Source of the DNA: Ascaris suum
Lineage: Eukaryota > Nematoda > Chromadorea > Rhabditida > Ascarididae
Direction: 5' to 3'
Length of the DNA: 64,000 nucleotides
NCBI GenBank assembly: GCA_013433145.1
Contig: CM024177.1
Coordinates: forward strand, 7,094,110-7,158,109
Of this stretch, positions 50,315 to 61,558 are shown in pieces. Made by a program: the position numbers and the translations under genes. The notes under the pieces were generated by a model. That model ran no database searches. It worked only from the letters and a program-made list of their open reading frames with translations, and was not told the origin of the DNA. Position 1 is the stretch's first letter. Each line of letters starts with the position of its first letter.

Positions 50315-53300
50315 ATAACCGTCTAATTAGTCAGTAATTCATGCATCGAGAGGCTACCTACCATAAACAGTCCAATGAAGCTCAGCCAGATGCTATGGTA
50401 AACTCGTGATACGCGGATTTCTTAGCTTCAAATAAGATGGAAATCAGAAATTAGAATCTGATCTGTGTGAAAGTTTTCAGCTCTTACTCCTTTCTCGTTT
50501 TCATCGTGTACAACAATTTCACTTCTAGCTCTTCACTCTTCCACCTGTTCAAGTTCGAGCCGCATTGTGGCACTTTCCATTAGGTGTTTTCTATGTATGT
50601 GAAGTTAGTGCCTTCTGTAAGCGCAAGTGCACATGGAGTGTGAGAAGTCAGTGAGTGTCTCTTTGCTCAGAATCAAGAAAAAGCCCTCTGTTATAAAGAA
50701 GTGAAATTTATCGGGGAAGAATTGCATACTTAAACGACTAAAGTTCAACTATGAAACGCTCCAAAAAGTTAAATCGAATATGCGCTTCATATTTTCCACT
50801 TTTGCAGACCTGTAGACTCAGAGTTCATGGGGAAAGAAATTGGGGACAGTAGGATGGAAGCGGGTGGAATGCACTTGTAAACCATGAATTGCAAGAAAAC
50901 AGTCCAATTGTTGGCGCTTTATTCTGTCATCGGTTTCTGTTCTACTATTTCCAGAAATTGAGAAATTGAGAAATCCCCCTATAGAATTCAGAAAGAATTC
51001 TGACAAACTGCGCGACAAGATGAAATAAAAGGTAAAACTGTATAACAATTCAGACTGAAGAGCAGAGTATTCCTTTACTTGTGTCGAAAGCTTGCGAGGC
51101 GAAGTGCAACAAAAGAAGCCAGCAGGCGCAATTCAGCAGGTCAGCAATTTCGTGAAGATCGCGTCTTCCGCCTCAGCAGTTGTTCTCGTACCCCTTTTTC
51201 CTGCTATCACTCCTGCCCTGACTTTAACTGAAGCAACATATAAGGCAATTCACCAAAAAGACTTTTGCACTGTTCTATCAACCATCAGAGCGTTTTCTGT
51301 CGGGTATTGTCATGTTCAAAAATGCCGTTTGACCTTTCATTTCATTACTGCAAAAATTCACTTAATATGCACCTTCCTTTGCATCTCATCGAAAACAATA
51401 CCGAACTTCATCGAGGACATATAATTCAAAGGCAATGAACCTAGGGATAACCCAAAAATATGCTTGCACTGACGAAGTCGCTCAAAATGCAGGAAGACCA
51501 GTTCTGCAACAAAACTATAAAAAAAAAATCGCGTAAGGCAGGATAATGCAGATCTCATGCCAACGAGGATGAACATTGTTCGCGTTCAACTTTCAATGAT
51601 ACGAAGGTCTTTGTTCGACGTTTGCGAACTAGGTGACCTGGTCGAAGCGGAAAACTTGTCGGCGCTTTCTCGATTCTTCTGCAGTATCGTCGCTGCTCTC
51701 ATCGTCCTCGATGAAGTTCGGTATTGTTTTCGATGAGATGCATAGGAAGGTGCATATTAATTGAATTTTTGCAATAATGAAATGAAAGGTCAAACGGCAT
51801 TTTTGAACATAGCAATACCCGACAGAAAACGCTCTGATAGTTGATAGAACAGTGCAAAAGTCTTTTTCTTCCGATGGCTTTGCCAATAAGTGATGGATTA
51901 ATTCTATGGAGTCATATAGACAGGACAAATAATTCGATGGTTTAGCCTGGAGGTGATGCATTTCTGAGCCATTGAGTATCCGTAACTTAATTTTTCGTCG
52001 TACTCTGCACCTTCGAGTGAAAGCTCGGAGAAGTTAGGATTACTGCTACCAAGTTGAAAAGAGAAAACTATCAAAAAACATCAAAAAATTGCAGTCAATA
52101 GAGCCAATCTCCTTCTTGGCTTGCGTATGGCCCACCTCATCATTTGCGTCTTTGAAAAAAGGCACGTGCATAAAAGCATATTTTAGCACAGTTCAAATTT
52201 CACTGAGACTGTATTCTTTGTTGCAGATAGCAACGAGTGACCTATCTGAGATGCAAAGAAAACAAGTTGCGAAATGAACAGTGAGTTAGTTCTGTGCTTT
52301 CGTATCGAAGTTTTTGCAGAAGGGAATATATCCTCGGTCTCAGACGAGAGATCTGACGAAGGCAGAAATTTGCCAGAAGTTGCAAGATCAGCTTCTTTCG
52401 TAAGCTGTATCTATTCAATCATAGCCGAAGAGTTCATCTTGTTCAACTTTTATTATGTTTCAACTCGTCCAGAATGTATGAAAGAAACAAATGACCAAAC
52501 TGATATGCAGAGTAGTAAGCACTGGTGATCCGTGAACATTTGAGCTCATACGCAGATCCATGGTCCACGCCCAGATGCCATGAGATGAAATCGATTTAGT
52601 GAGCGTTCGGCACATCAAACAAAATTGCATTAGGAAATTCTGTAGTAGTAGCGTCGAATGGAGTCTTTTTTATTTGCTTTCTTTGTTTCTCACACCCATT
52701 TGGTTTTCTCTTACCGGTGCAATCCAAAAAGCGAACTGTTCTCCTTTCATCGCTCTGCTCAATCCTTCATTCAGACAAATTTTTGGTTAGTTTAACTACT
52801 TTCAATGAGAGAACATTCACTTCATGAACATTAGGCTCATTTGAATCTGGAAATGATGCAGATATTGAACAGATTAATTGACTATTAGTAATTTAGTTAT
52901 GAGACTCAAAGTTCTGTTACATCAATTGCATGAATATAATAACTGCCGTATGTACGGCACTCAGCTTACTTGCTTACTACCTCAACAGCGAGTCAGTTTT
53001 TTCATCATTGTAATTTGATGTCGCAAGACTTTAAAGTGTATCGAATCATTGCTCTTTCTTCACGCAGAGGTGCTAAGCAATTTTAGGTTTTGCTGGTTTT
53101 TATAATGCATGCAAATTGCTAGTTACTGTAAGACGTTATCAAGGCAATAGATGCCGCATGGTGTTTTTATAAAAGAATTTAAGCTGCAGAAAACTAGAAT
53201 GAAGCCCGCTTGAAGAGCATGACCAGCTAGGGCTAATTGTCGCTGATTGAATACTGTCGTGGCCAGGTCAAATTTTCACTCCAGTACAGGAGTGTACTGG

Positions 53301-54100
53301 TTCAGCACAATTATATTTAATCTAATGCAGCAGGACAGCCAAGAAGTTCTCATCCAATAGTGAATTCTTTGCTTCTGACATTCGTTTTTAGTCCATATCT
53401 ATCAGACTGAAGTTAGCATTTCACTCCCGTTGTTTAGCTTATAGTTATTAAGTCTGATGCATAATTTACTGATTATGAAGTAAAGGAGAATGGAAAAATG
53501 GCTGTTAAATTTTGAATGTTTTTCCCCGTCAGCTTGCTGAAAGCCCAAGTTTGCGAAATATTGCCTTAAACTATTCCTCAGGCCATAATACGTGCCGCGT
53601 GCTCCAATTGTGAACTAAACCGCTCTCGGGTTATTTTATACGCTCTCATACGATAAACTTTCCTGCATCATGCGGCTTGGACGTAGCCTTAAGCCAAACC
53701 AAGAAGTCACGACTACTGTGAATTTCTATGGAATCTATGAAGTTAAGGGAAATTGGAGGAGGATTGCTGGATGGAAGGATCTCAGGATTAGAGTCTTTGG
53801 CTACTGAATAGTAAACCAGGCCGGCTTTGGCGAAAAATTGCTGAGAAAGCCGACGGATGGAGTGGTGCCTGAAGCTGTAGACATGTCGAAAGGAAAGGAA
53901 ACTAAGGCTAGGTGTAGCATCTCGTGGACCGTTTCTGGCCTTCATTAGCATTCGTGTGACGCAATCGTAATGTCACGAAGACGTCTTTCCGCTCACCCAT
54001 AAGTTCACATACATGAGCTTCCTGAGGCATGCGATTCTGATGCTTTGAATTTACCAGATGAAGTTAGTACTTACGCCAGTTGACGACTGCATGTAAGCAC
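50315..54100. other. Intergenic interval with an inverted repeat; no identifiable gene
   Basis: Apart from the 164-base inverted repeat, this holds only ambiguous open frames. One at 53,646-53,951 is open on both strands. A fair acceptor at 52,222 precedes 16 codons and a stop. I cannot name a gene here. Confidence 0.4.
51255..51867. repeat. Inverted repeat: two 164-base arms, 285-base spacer
   Basis: Arm 1 is 51255-51418 (+); arm 2 is 51704-51867 in reverse orientation. They match over 164 bases with six substitutions (about 96% identity) and no gaps. Identity stops abruptly at both ends. The outer ends begin AAAAAGACTTTTGCACTG. Each arm has an acceptor-like CTGTTCTATCAACyATCAG followed by frames open through the rest of the arm, so this could be an inverted exon duplication. 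It could equally be a small foldback or MITE-like element with long terminal inverted repeats, though I see no target-site duplication next to the arms. The spacer side of arm 2 continues an acidic then RKRR-containing frame to a stop at 51,629. Confidence 0.85.
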
Positions 54101-54106
54101 AACTTT

Positions 54107-54112
54107 TTTATT
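54107..54112 (-). terminator. Poly(A) signal of collagen gene C
   Basis: AATAAA on the minus strand, 212 bases past the TGA. It is the nearest canonical hexamer downstream. Confidence 0.5.
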
Positions 54113-54323
54113 ACAGCGATAAAAATTGAGAGCTCCATGTAATCGCAATTAAAACGGCTATGCACAGAGGAAATACCAGTGTTCGCGAGGGGATACGCAT
54201 GTAGGGACCAGAAAAGCCCACAGCTACAAATGACAGGTTCAAAGGTGGTACAAGCTGAATCTTCTAAGCAACCTTCATAATATTTTGTACTGATCTTAAC
54301 CCCAAACCTTCCGCTGATTATAC

Positions 54324-55925
54324 TCACGCTTTGCGCAGCACTCGCTCATATGCCAGAGGGTTTGAGCCAACAGCATCACTTGCAGCGTTTGTCTCAGGTC
54401 TGTTTTCCGCATTTTCAGCAGGAAATTCTTCAACTGCGGCGGTTTTAAGCTTTTCAGAAGCAGCACCGGTACGTGGTGGACACGGACAGTAAGATGCATC
54501 ACTGCCAGGAATGCCTTCTTCTCCAGGTTGGCCTGGCACGCCATCTCTGCCGGCTGGACCAGCATTTCCAGGTGGCCCTATAGGTCCTTCCGGCCCAGGC
54601 TCACCAGGAAGCCCAGGCCGGCCATCAAGTCCAGGGTTTCCGGGTGGTCCAGGTGGACCTGGTGGCCCTTTAGGACCGCGAAGAGGTACACCTTTCTTTG
54701 CGTCTTTCCCAGCTGGTCCAGGAGGTCCTGCTTCGCCTTGTGGCCCTAAAAGCTCAGAGTTAACGAAGAGGCGGACGTCAGAATGATTTGTTGTGCAACC
54801 CGAGAGGAAACTCGTTTAGACAGCCTATATGATGGTTTTTAGAAATTTCTGATCGTCGTGGTAATGAAAACTTTATTCAGAACTCGGCGATTCGGGAAGC
54901 CATTGCTCGCATAAGTAGAAAAAATACTTTGGAACTTAGACTACGAAATATTAGTGAATTAGATAAATTAATAGGGAATAAGGCGCAGTTTGGTAAGTTA
55001 GGAATTGAGCTCGATTTCTCTTCACAATTTACATTCCTGTCTTGGAATTAGCTGCAGAAATAAAAACACTCCATCCATTAGAGTGTAATCGGTCAATGAC
55101 AGGGTTTCCTCTTTAGAATATGGTTGTTGTAAATTTCTATCGAAGAGGTCACATCTCGTTGGAAATGGGACGATTACATCGTCGAAAGAGATCTTTCTAT
55201 TGAATTATCATTATAAATGGAAGATATTTAGTAACGATGGCAATGAAAGAACAAAGCAAAAACTCGGTGAACCTTTTGTTAGGCCTTGCGACTGCATTCC
55301 GCACTAACCCTATCATAATCAATGAGAGTAGAAAAAATCAATTCTCCTTACCTTCTGGTCCTCGATCACCGGCTGGCCCTATAGGTCCTGGTGGTCCATC
55401 GATACCGTTATATCCCGGAATGCCATCGTATCCGTTAGGTCCAGGCGGTCCGGGTGGCCCGTCGGGTCCAGGAGGCCCCGGTGGTCCTGCTGGACACACG
55501 AAACATCCACTAGCGCCAACGTTTTCGATGGCGAACTTGACGCCGTCAGCGCCTGGTCTTCCAGGCTCTCCCGGTGGGCCATCTAGTCCATCTGGTCCTG
55601 GATCGCCTTGTGGTCCCTGTGGGCCTGGTGGGCAATTTTGTGCCGTTTCTTCACAATGGCATAACACTTCACGCTTCTGGCGTCTTGCAAAGAGTGAACG
55701 GAACGGAACCAGAGTAGTGGAACCAGAGACGGATGCGCTCGCATGAATGGCCATCATTTCATTCCACGCATCGTTGGCAAGCGTGTTGAATTCCTCCATG
55801 TCATACATGATGCCCGTATAAAGGTCATTGATATCATTCACGAGTCCCATCGCAATGAACAAACTCACAGCTATGATAAAAGCGCTTATGAGCGATGCAC
55901 CAACAACGATTATTTTTGCGGTCAT
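54324..55925 (-). CDS. Cuticle collagen C (two exons)
   Basis: Nematode cuticle collagen, predicted 331 residues. Exons are 55925-55352 and 54745-54324, with a 606-base phase-1 intron in the same Gly codon as in A and B. Exon 1 is exactly as long as in collagen A (574 bases). Order: signal-anchor segment (about 4-29), NDAW (51-54), furin-type RQKR (82-85), Cys 89/91/98, first Gly-X-Y block (101-128), linker VKFAIEN with two Cys, long Gly-X-Y block with a basic interruption near the start of exon 2 ([15 protein letters not shown]), and YCPCPPR from 277. A moderately acidic tail ends YERVLRKA. Cys, cleavage-site and YCPCP spacing match collagen A, so the two are close paralogs in opposite orientation. 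The start is the ATG after the acceptor; an in-frame ATG at 55958 lies upstream of it. The TGA overlaps a GTGAGTA donor-like sequence. Confidence 0.93.
54746..55351 (-). other. Intron of collagen gene C
   Basis: GTAAGG donor and CTGAGCTTTTAG acceptor, in phase 1. Splicing restores the Gly-X-Y register exactly. Confidence 0.9.
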
Positions 55926-55952
55926 TTTCCACAAAATCTCCTGCAAGTAGGC
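55926..55952 (-). promoter_or_regulatory. 3' splice acceptor and short 5' leader of collagen gene C
   Basis: GCCTACTTGCAG ends at 55941 on the minus strand, leaving a 15-base leader before the ATG at 55925. Position and spacing match collagens A and B, which supports trans-splicing and this start. Confidence 0.6.
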
Positions 55953-56188
55953 CTCCATCTATTCAGGGGACAATTCAGCACTGGAGTATTTTTACATAAA
56001 TTCCACTTCTTTGACCTAAGAGAGATGCAGAGTGCGATATTTCAAAAAGCAGATTTCTTGTACACTTTTGCAAATTTCTGCTGCAAAAACTTGCAACTAG
56101 GGATATGGAGGGTGGAGAAAAGGTGATGGGGAAGGCAACAGTTGCGCATAGATGTGTATGCTTTGAGGTGTGCATGTAAACACAACAT

Positions 56189-56195
56189 CTTTATA
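56189..56195 (-). promoter_or_regulatory. TATA-like element upstream of collagen gene C
   Basis: TATAAAG on the minus strand, about 250 bases before the trans-splice acceptor. A weaker ACATAAAAG sits at a similar distance before collagen A, near 25,434. The distance is long but possible if the start of the transcript is removed by trans-splicing. Confidence 0.3.
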
Positions 56196-56199
56196 CGTA

Positions 56200-59100
56200 T
56201 TGTGTGCCATAGGATCCCTCCTGTATTATAGTTGGTAATAACCCATGAACGTTAGGAAAAATTGAAGACATTTCAAGGTGGAAAAAAATTGCATATATTT
56301 TACAACAGTCGGTTATGCATTCTGTAATGGTTGCACAAAAGCGCACGCCTTGTGGGAAATTTCCACAGAAGCCTTGGACCGTGACAACTTGCAGAAGCGA
56401 TTGCTCACTTGAGCAGAATATAAAGGCGCATATTGCTTCAAATCAGTAGTAGGCTTCTACACTTATTTATCTTTTTACGCAGAACGAGGTGAAGGTTTGA
56501 GTTGTCACACTCTCTGCTTTCGTCAAAGCCTATATAGAGGCGATTGCGCTTATATTGGTGTGTTTGAAGTCTCTGAACGGAACTTTTTGGAAGAAACTCC
56601 TCCTTAGAGTTGGGAAACGCAGGAAGAGTTTGCGAAGGAGAAGTTATTCAGCGGCAGCTGCAACCTTTTTTAAATGGGTCGAACCAAACCAGAAGGGAAG
56701 TGCGGGGCTTCACAACTGGCTTATATTTTTTAAACACTTTTCGACTTACTCGTTTTCAAATAGAGCGAGCTAGTTCAATAAAATGCCTTGGCATGCTCCT
56801 TCAGGGCATTTCAAGTGGATTTTTTAATGAAGCAGCGAATAATAAGCTCCTCTTTAAGCTACTTGCAAAACCCACCAGACAGGTTGATACAACCACAGTC
56901 TTGTTCCCCGGCCTACCTGGTCAAAATGCGTAATCCTGTGAAAATCGCAATTGCATTACCCGTAGCTAAATACAAATTATAGAAAATGTTTTTAGTCACC
57001 AACGACCGATCGTACAACAAGTTCCCCTCGCAAATTTAAAGACTCTTTTAGCTGCTATTAACTCATGCAAAAGTTTATCACGCGAAGAAAAATTGGAACT
57101 GATACTTATTTTCTAAGTCGTGTGGAGTTTATTTCTCTATGAAACTGCCTTCGCATGTGAACGTTAATATACGAAGTTAAAAAGTAGGCATGAAATCATT
57201 GGAGATTTTGCTTCATCAGGAATCGTCAATTGATAGGTAATTTATGAAGGTTTACTTCTGCCTGAATTTCGAGGCCAAGAAGAAAGTTAAATGAGCGCTG
57301 TTTTAGTCAGCGGAGAACATTCATACTGCTGAGCCCGCATGGCATTAGGAAAAGGTGCCTACGTAAGCCTTGAGTGATAACTGATATATAATGCAGTTTG
57401 ATTGCTCGCACAATTTTTAATGATTAGACGCAGAATCCGAAGGCAAAGAATATTGGTTTTATACTCAGTGGACCGGCTCATCCATTCCACCAACGGTGTA
57501 GGGAACTAAAGCTACATCGCCCATGTAAGCTCGCTGTGGTACGCTCCGCAACAGTCAAATTCGCTAAATACATCACATTTTCGTTGATAAACGCAAAAAT
57601 TTTGCATTGGAAAAAAAGAGAAACTTACGTGATGGTGAAATGAAGCGCAAAAGATTTTACGAGAGCGATTCCTCGACACGCATTTTATAGATGGAATCGA
57701 AATCAGGATACGAAACGAGCACAATTGGAAATTTTTTTAGAATTGGAGAAAAAGGCCATATTTTCAGTGCAAACGTTTTCCGAGATCCGCAATTGAATGC
57801 AATAGGTTCCTTAAGAAAGTGATAGTATAGATTTTTTTTTCTCTGAGCATTAAAAGAACCTGTTCCAGATCGATCTCGCCATTTCTAGTCGTGTTCTTCT
57901 TGTTTCATCTAGTGGTGGTCATATGATTCATTGCAGATGGTTGAATGCTTCCAATTGTATTTCTCGATTTCAATGAAAGAAAGCGATTTCGCTTTGTTTC
58001 TTTTTTTCAATTATCTCACTGCTCAAGGAGTTTCACGAGCATTATAATTTATATGTGGAATCAATTCTTAACAATAAGAAATGGGAATTTCAAGAAATAT
58101 CGAAACTTTTTTTTCAGCAAGGATGTTCCCTGTTCCTGAATTTTTTCGTCGACTCGCGTCTTTGCCAGTGTGCACATTGCCATTAAGTGAATGTTTTACC
58201 ACTTTCTACGGGTTCCTCAATTTGTTCATTCGCGAAATCAAAAATGCAAGAGTTGGAAACACCACACTTACAGCATTATTCCGTGTAGGTAGCAAGTATG
58301 CGGTTATATAGTAAGGATTGAAATGAAGAAGAGTAGAATGCCTATTCAAAATATCTACAGTGACATTCTATTTGAGAATTGTAGGGTATTCGGTAAAACT
58401 GCCAACTCATTTCGAGGGCCGATTTGTAGTTGTTTTATGTTGCGCTACTGAAGAACAGTTCAGAAAGTGGACCACCAGTCTGCACCTAATAGTGTAAATA
58501 CTTGACTGTGTAGCTTTCTGCTCTTAACTCTGTCAATCCGATATTAATAATAGATGAAAGGTTCCACGGTTTATTTATTTTGGAACCGCACTTAGAAGAG
58601 GTCATTTGCATAGAAACTGCAAGCTACGAAAAAGAATTTTGCTAAAGATAGGGCTATAGAAAGTATTGCTTCGGGCTACGCTATAGAACAACACTAAGCA
58701 ACGCTATGAATAAATTGATGGCAGATGGCAATATCATTTTTCGCGATTTTCTATCATCACTATTCGATCATTTGGAGGTATTATCCGGTTATTTTTTCGG
58801 CACCTTTAATGAACACTTTCAACGATTCGGATCCGCGTCAAGAATTCATCTTACAAATGACCTCAACGACAAATCACTTTGACGCATTGCATCTCCTTGA
58901 CAACAATTTTTTTATAATTTAGAAAACTGCATTCTTTTAATGCACACGTTATGCATCACTAGTAGAAAGAGAGTAACTACCAGCAGAGAAATTCCATTGC
59001 AAGCGCAAAGAACGCCCACTACATCCTGCAGTTGTGCTATCGGCAATCTTTTCCACTAAAGAGCAATTTCAGTTCGTCAGTGACGGTGATCTTTTTAATG

Positions 59101-61220
59101 GGCGGTTTGATATTCCGATATCTTGTGCTTATTTGGGCTGTTTCCCATATTGTACATTTTTGCAGCTTCCGATATTTTTATTATGCAACTCTTGCTTTGA
59201 AAGTTATTTACTGGAAGCCGTTGAAAAACAGATGAGCGATAAAATTTTTGCATTTCGCTAAAATCAACTCAGTACCGTTAAGAGTTTTGGCGCGCATAGA
59301 TATTTAATGAACTAGTGTAAGATGTGCGCTCGAACTACTTCTCATGCTTTAATCTGAAAAAGTTTTTAACACGAACATTAACGTCCTTTGAGTTCATTTT
59401 TTAAAACCAGTATCACTGGAACATTTGTGTTCTTCGAGCGGTCTTGCGTAAATGGAGTTTGGCTCGTTCGCAATGTTTTCTTCATGCAAACCTCAATGTC
59501 ATCTGTAAACGTTCATGCGAGTCAACCACCACTCAGGCATACTTTTCTCTATCAGCAATGTTTCCATTGCAGAAAATGCTAATGGTTGCTTCTTGCTTTT
59601 CACCCTCTAATGTCGATGGTTCATACGCTCCAGAGGCACATTGCGACGATGAGGCGCTCATTTGTTTGTTTGCATATGTGTCGCTCAGTGAACCCTGCAC
59701 TTTCAGCCGATGAGGCTAAAGGTGAGAGATCGTTGAATATAACTTTCACAGTTGAGGGAATTTTCACACCAATTATCATGGTGATCTATCACATTCAAGG
59801 CATCGCAAAGTGGAAGAAAATTTGCGTGCATTTTTGATCAGTTGATTTCTCATTTTCACCGACTTGTTCGCAGAGAAATAAGTCCTTTTTGAAATCTTTG
59901 TACATGTCATCAGGTAATTAATATATGAAAGCGTCATTTCGCATATTCATCATTTGCTGATAACTTATGAAACTGGCTGACCAATGGAGTGGGATGCAAG
60001 CGCTTCTTCTTTAAGCATCCTTCTTCGTTTTGATTTTTGCACCGTTTATGCCCATTACTTACTGTTTGTAAAACCTCGCCGAAGAGCGAGAATTCTTTCG
60101 CTGCCACTCTTCTGTCTGACGAAAAAAGAATGTACAAAGCGTAGAAATAATGAATTCCATTCGAATCTGCCAAGTCTCATGCATTGTGAGAAGTGCAACA
60201 GCGTAGCAATAGTGAACAACTGCCTTAATTTGGATTTGAGAAAATTTGCACATTACAGTGAACTTTAAAGATGCCAAACACTAACTTCCTGTATGTCTGA
60301 CAAGTCGGTTTTGAAGTTGACGTTATTTGGAAGGACCGAACGAAATTAAGGTTAACCATTATTTACATGACATGACGATTGAAATATAGGTTTGTCTTTT
60401 GCACAGAGACAATTTGAAGTTGATTTTGATGGTAGAAATTGGCTCTGTATCATGAAGTAACAAGCGTCAGCAGTTGTTTTGTTCGATTTCATAATAAAAC
60501 CAATTTCAGCATTATTTGTTCATCAGCTCAAATTCATTTACTTTAATAGGACCTTCCGTACCCTCTCTACTTCCCCATTCTCATCTTTTCAAGCAATAAC
60601 ACGTACATTGTCATTTGTTTTCCTCCGGCAAAGTCCTCAACAACGTGTGCGTTGTAGTTGGAGCTAAGCGTCGTATCAATTGTCCCTTAGAAAGTGTTAA
60701 ATATAAACCGACGATTCTCATCATGTGTATTCACTGCTTGATAAATATTTCACTTTGCATTTGTTCGATGCTCCAATTGGCATTTATAATGCCAGTTTTA
60801 TAATTTGAAATAAATAATTGCGCTCGAAAAGCCTTTTTTTTTCGAATCAGCAATCCATTTTCAAAGTGGTGTTATGCGATAATTTTACAGAATTTGGGAA
60901 AAATTTTTACAGATTACAAAATTCTACACAAAAAAACTTACAGATTACAATGAATCTTAAAGATGACAATTTTACTGCTTAAAAATGGCAATCAATATTC
61001 GAGATCGATTACCAACTATAAACAAAGCGTAGAGTGAACAAGAAAGAAGAGAACGTCAATGAATTGAACGACAAACGAATAGATAGAGGATTTCGCGCAT
61101 TGAGTAATTAATTGTAGCCTTCATTACTGAAGGCTTTTGAATTCTGTCATTATCTTCGTCGAAACGATGCGCTTTGAATATGAAGTTTCATACGCATTTT
61201 GAAACCAACGATCGTAGTGA
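56200..61220. other. No identifiable gene
   Basis: AT-rich interval between collagen C and the globin gene, with only short open frames on both strands and no domain or convincing exon chain. I see nothing I can support. Confidence 0.5.
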
Positions 61221-61226
61221 TTTATT
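61221..61226 (-). terminator. Candidate poly(A) signal of the globin gene
   Basis: AATAAA on the minus strand about 330 bases after the globin stop. A variant ATTAAA lies closer, at 61465-61460; either could be used. Confidence 0.35.
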
Positions 61227-61558
61227 TCCGCTAGCTAAGCTACTTACCACGCACGACATCATTTGCTGCGAGAAAGAGTATAAAAGACGATTTTGTCGGA
61301 TAAAAACAAGTAATCCTTATTATTAACTACTTTCAAAGATGAAGTCCGCTTCCGCAGAGTGCTTAGTGAAAAGAAAAAATCTTTAATTATTCAATTTTTC
61401 GTGTAACAAATGATGAATAATGAATAAAAAGTCTTTCACAGCAAAGCAAAACACATCGATTTAATGCAGTAATGTTAGATGTTCTTAGCGTTGAGCAATG
61501 GGAGAGCTGTGTGGAGCGAGATAAACGAATCGCCAATAAAAGCAAAATCATGGCGAAG

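Noticed and set aside
53646..53951. 101-codon minus-strand frame downstream of collagen C, resembling a mitochondrial presequence
   Set aside because: The plus strand over the same bases is also open, from an ATG at about 53,671 for 45 codons. With no domain on either strand, the coding sense cannot be decided.
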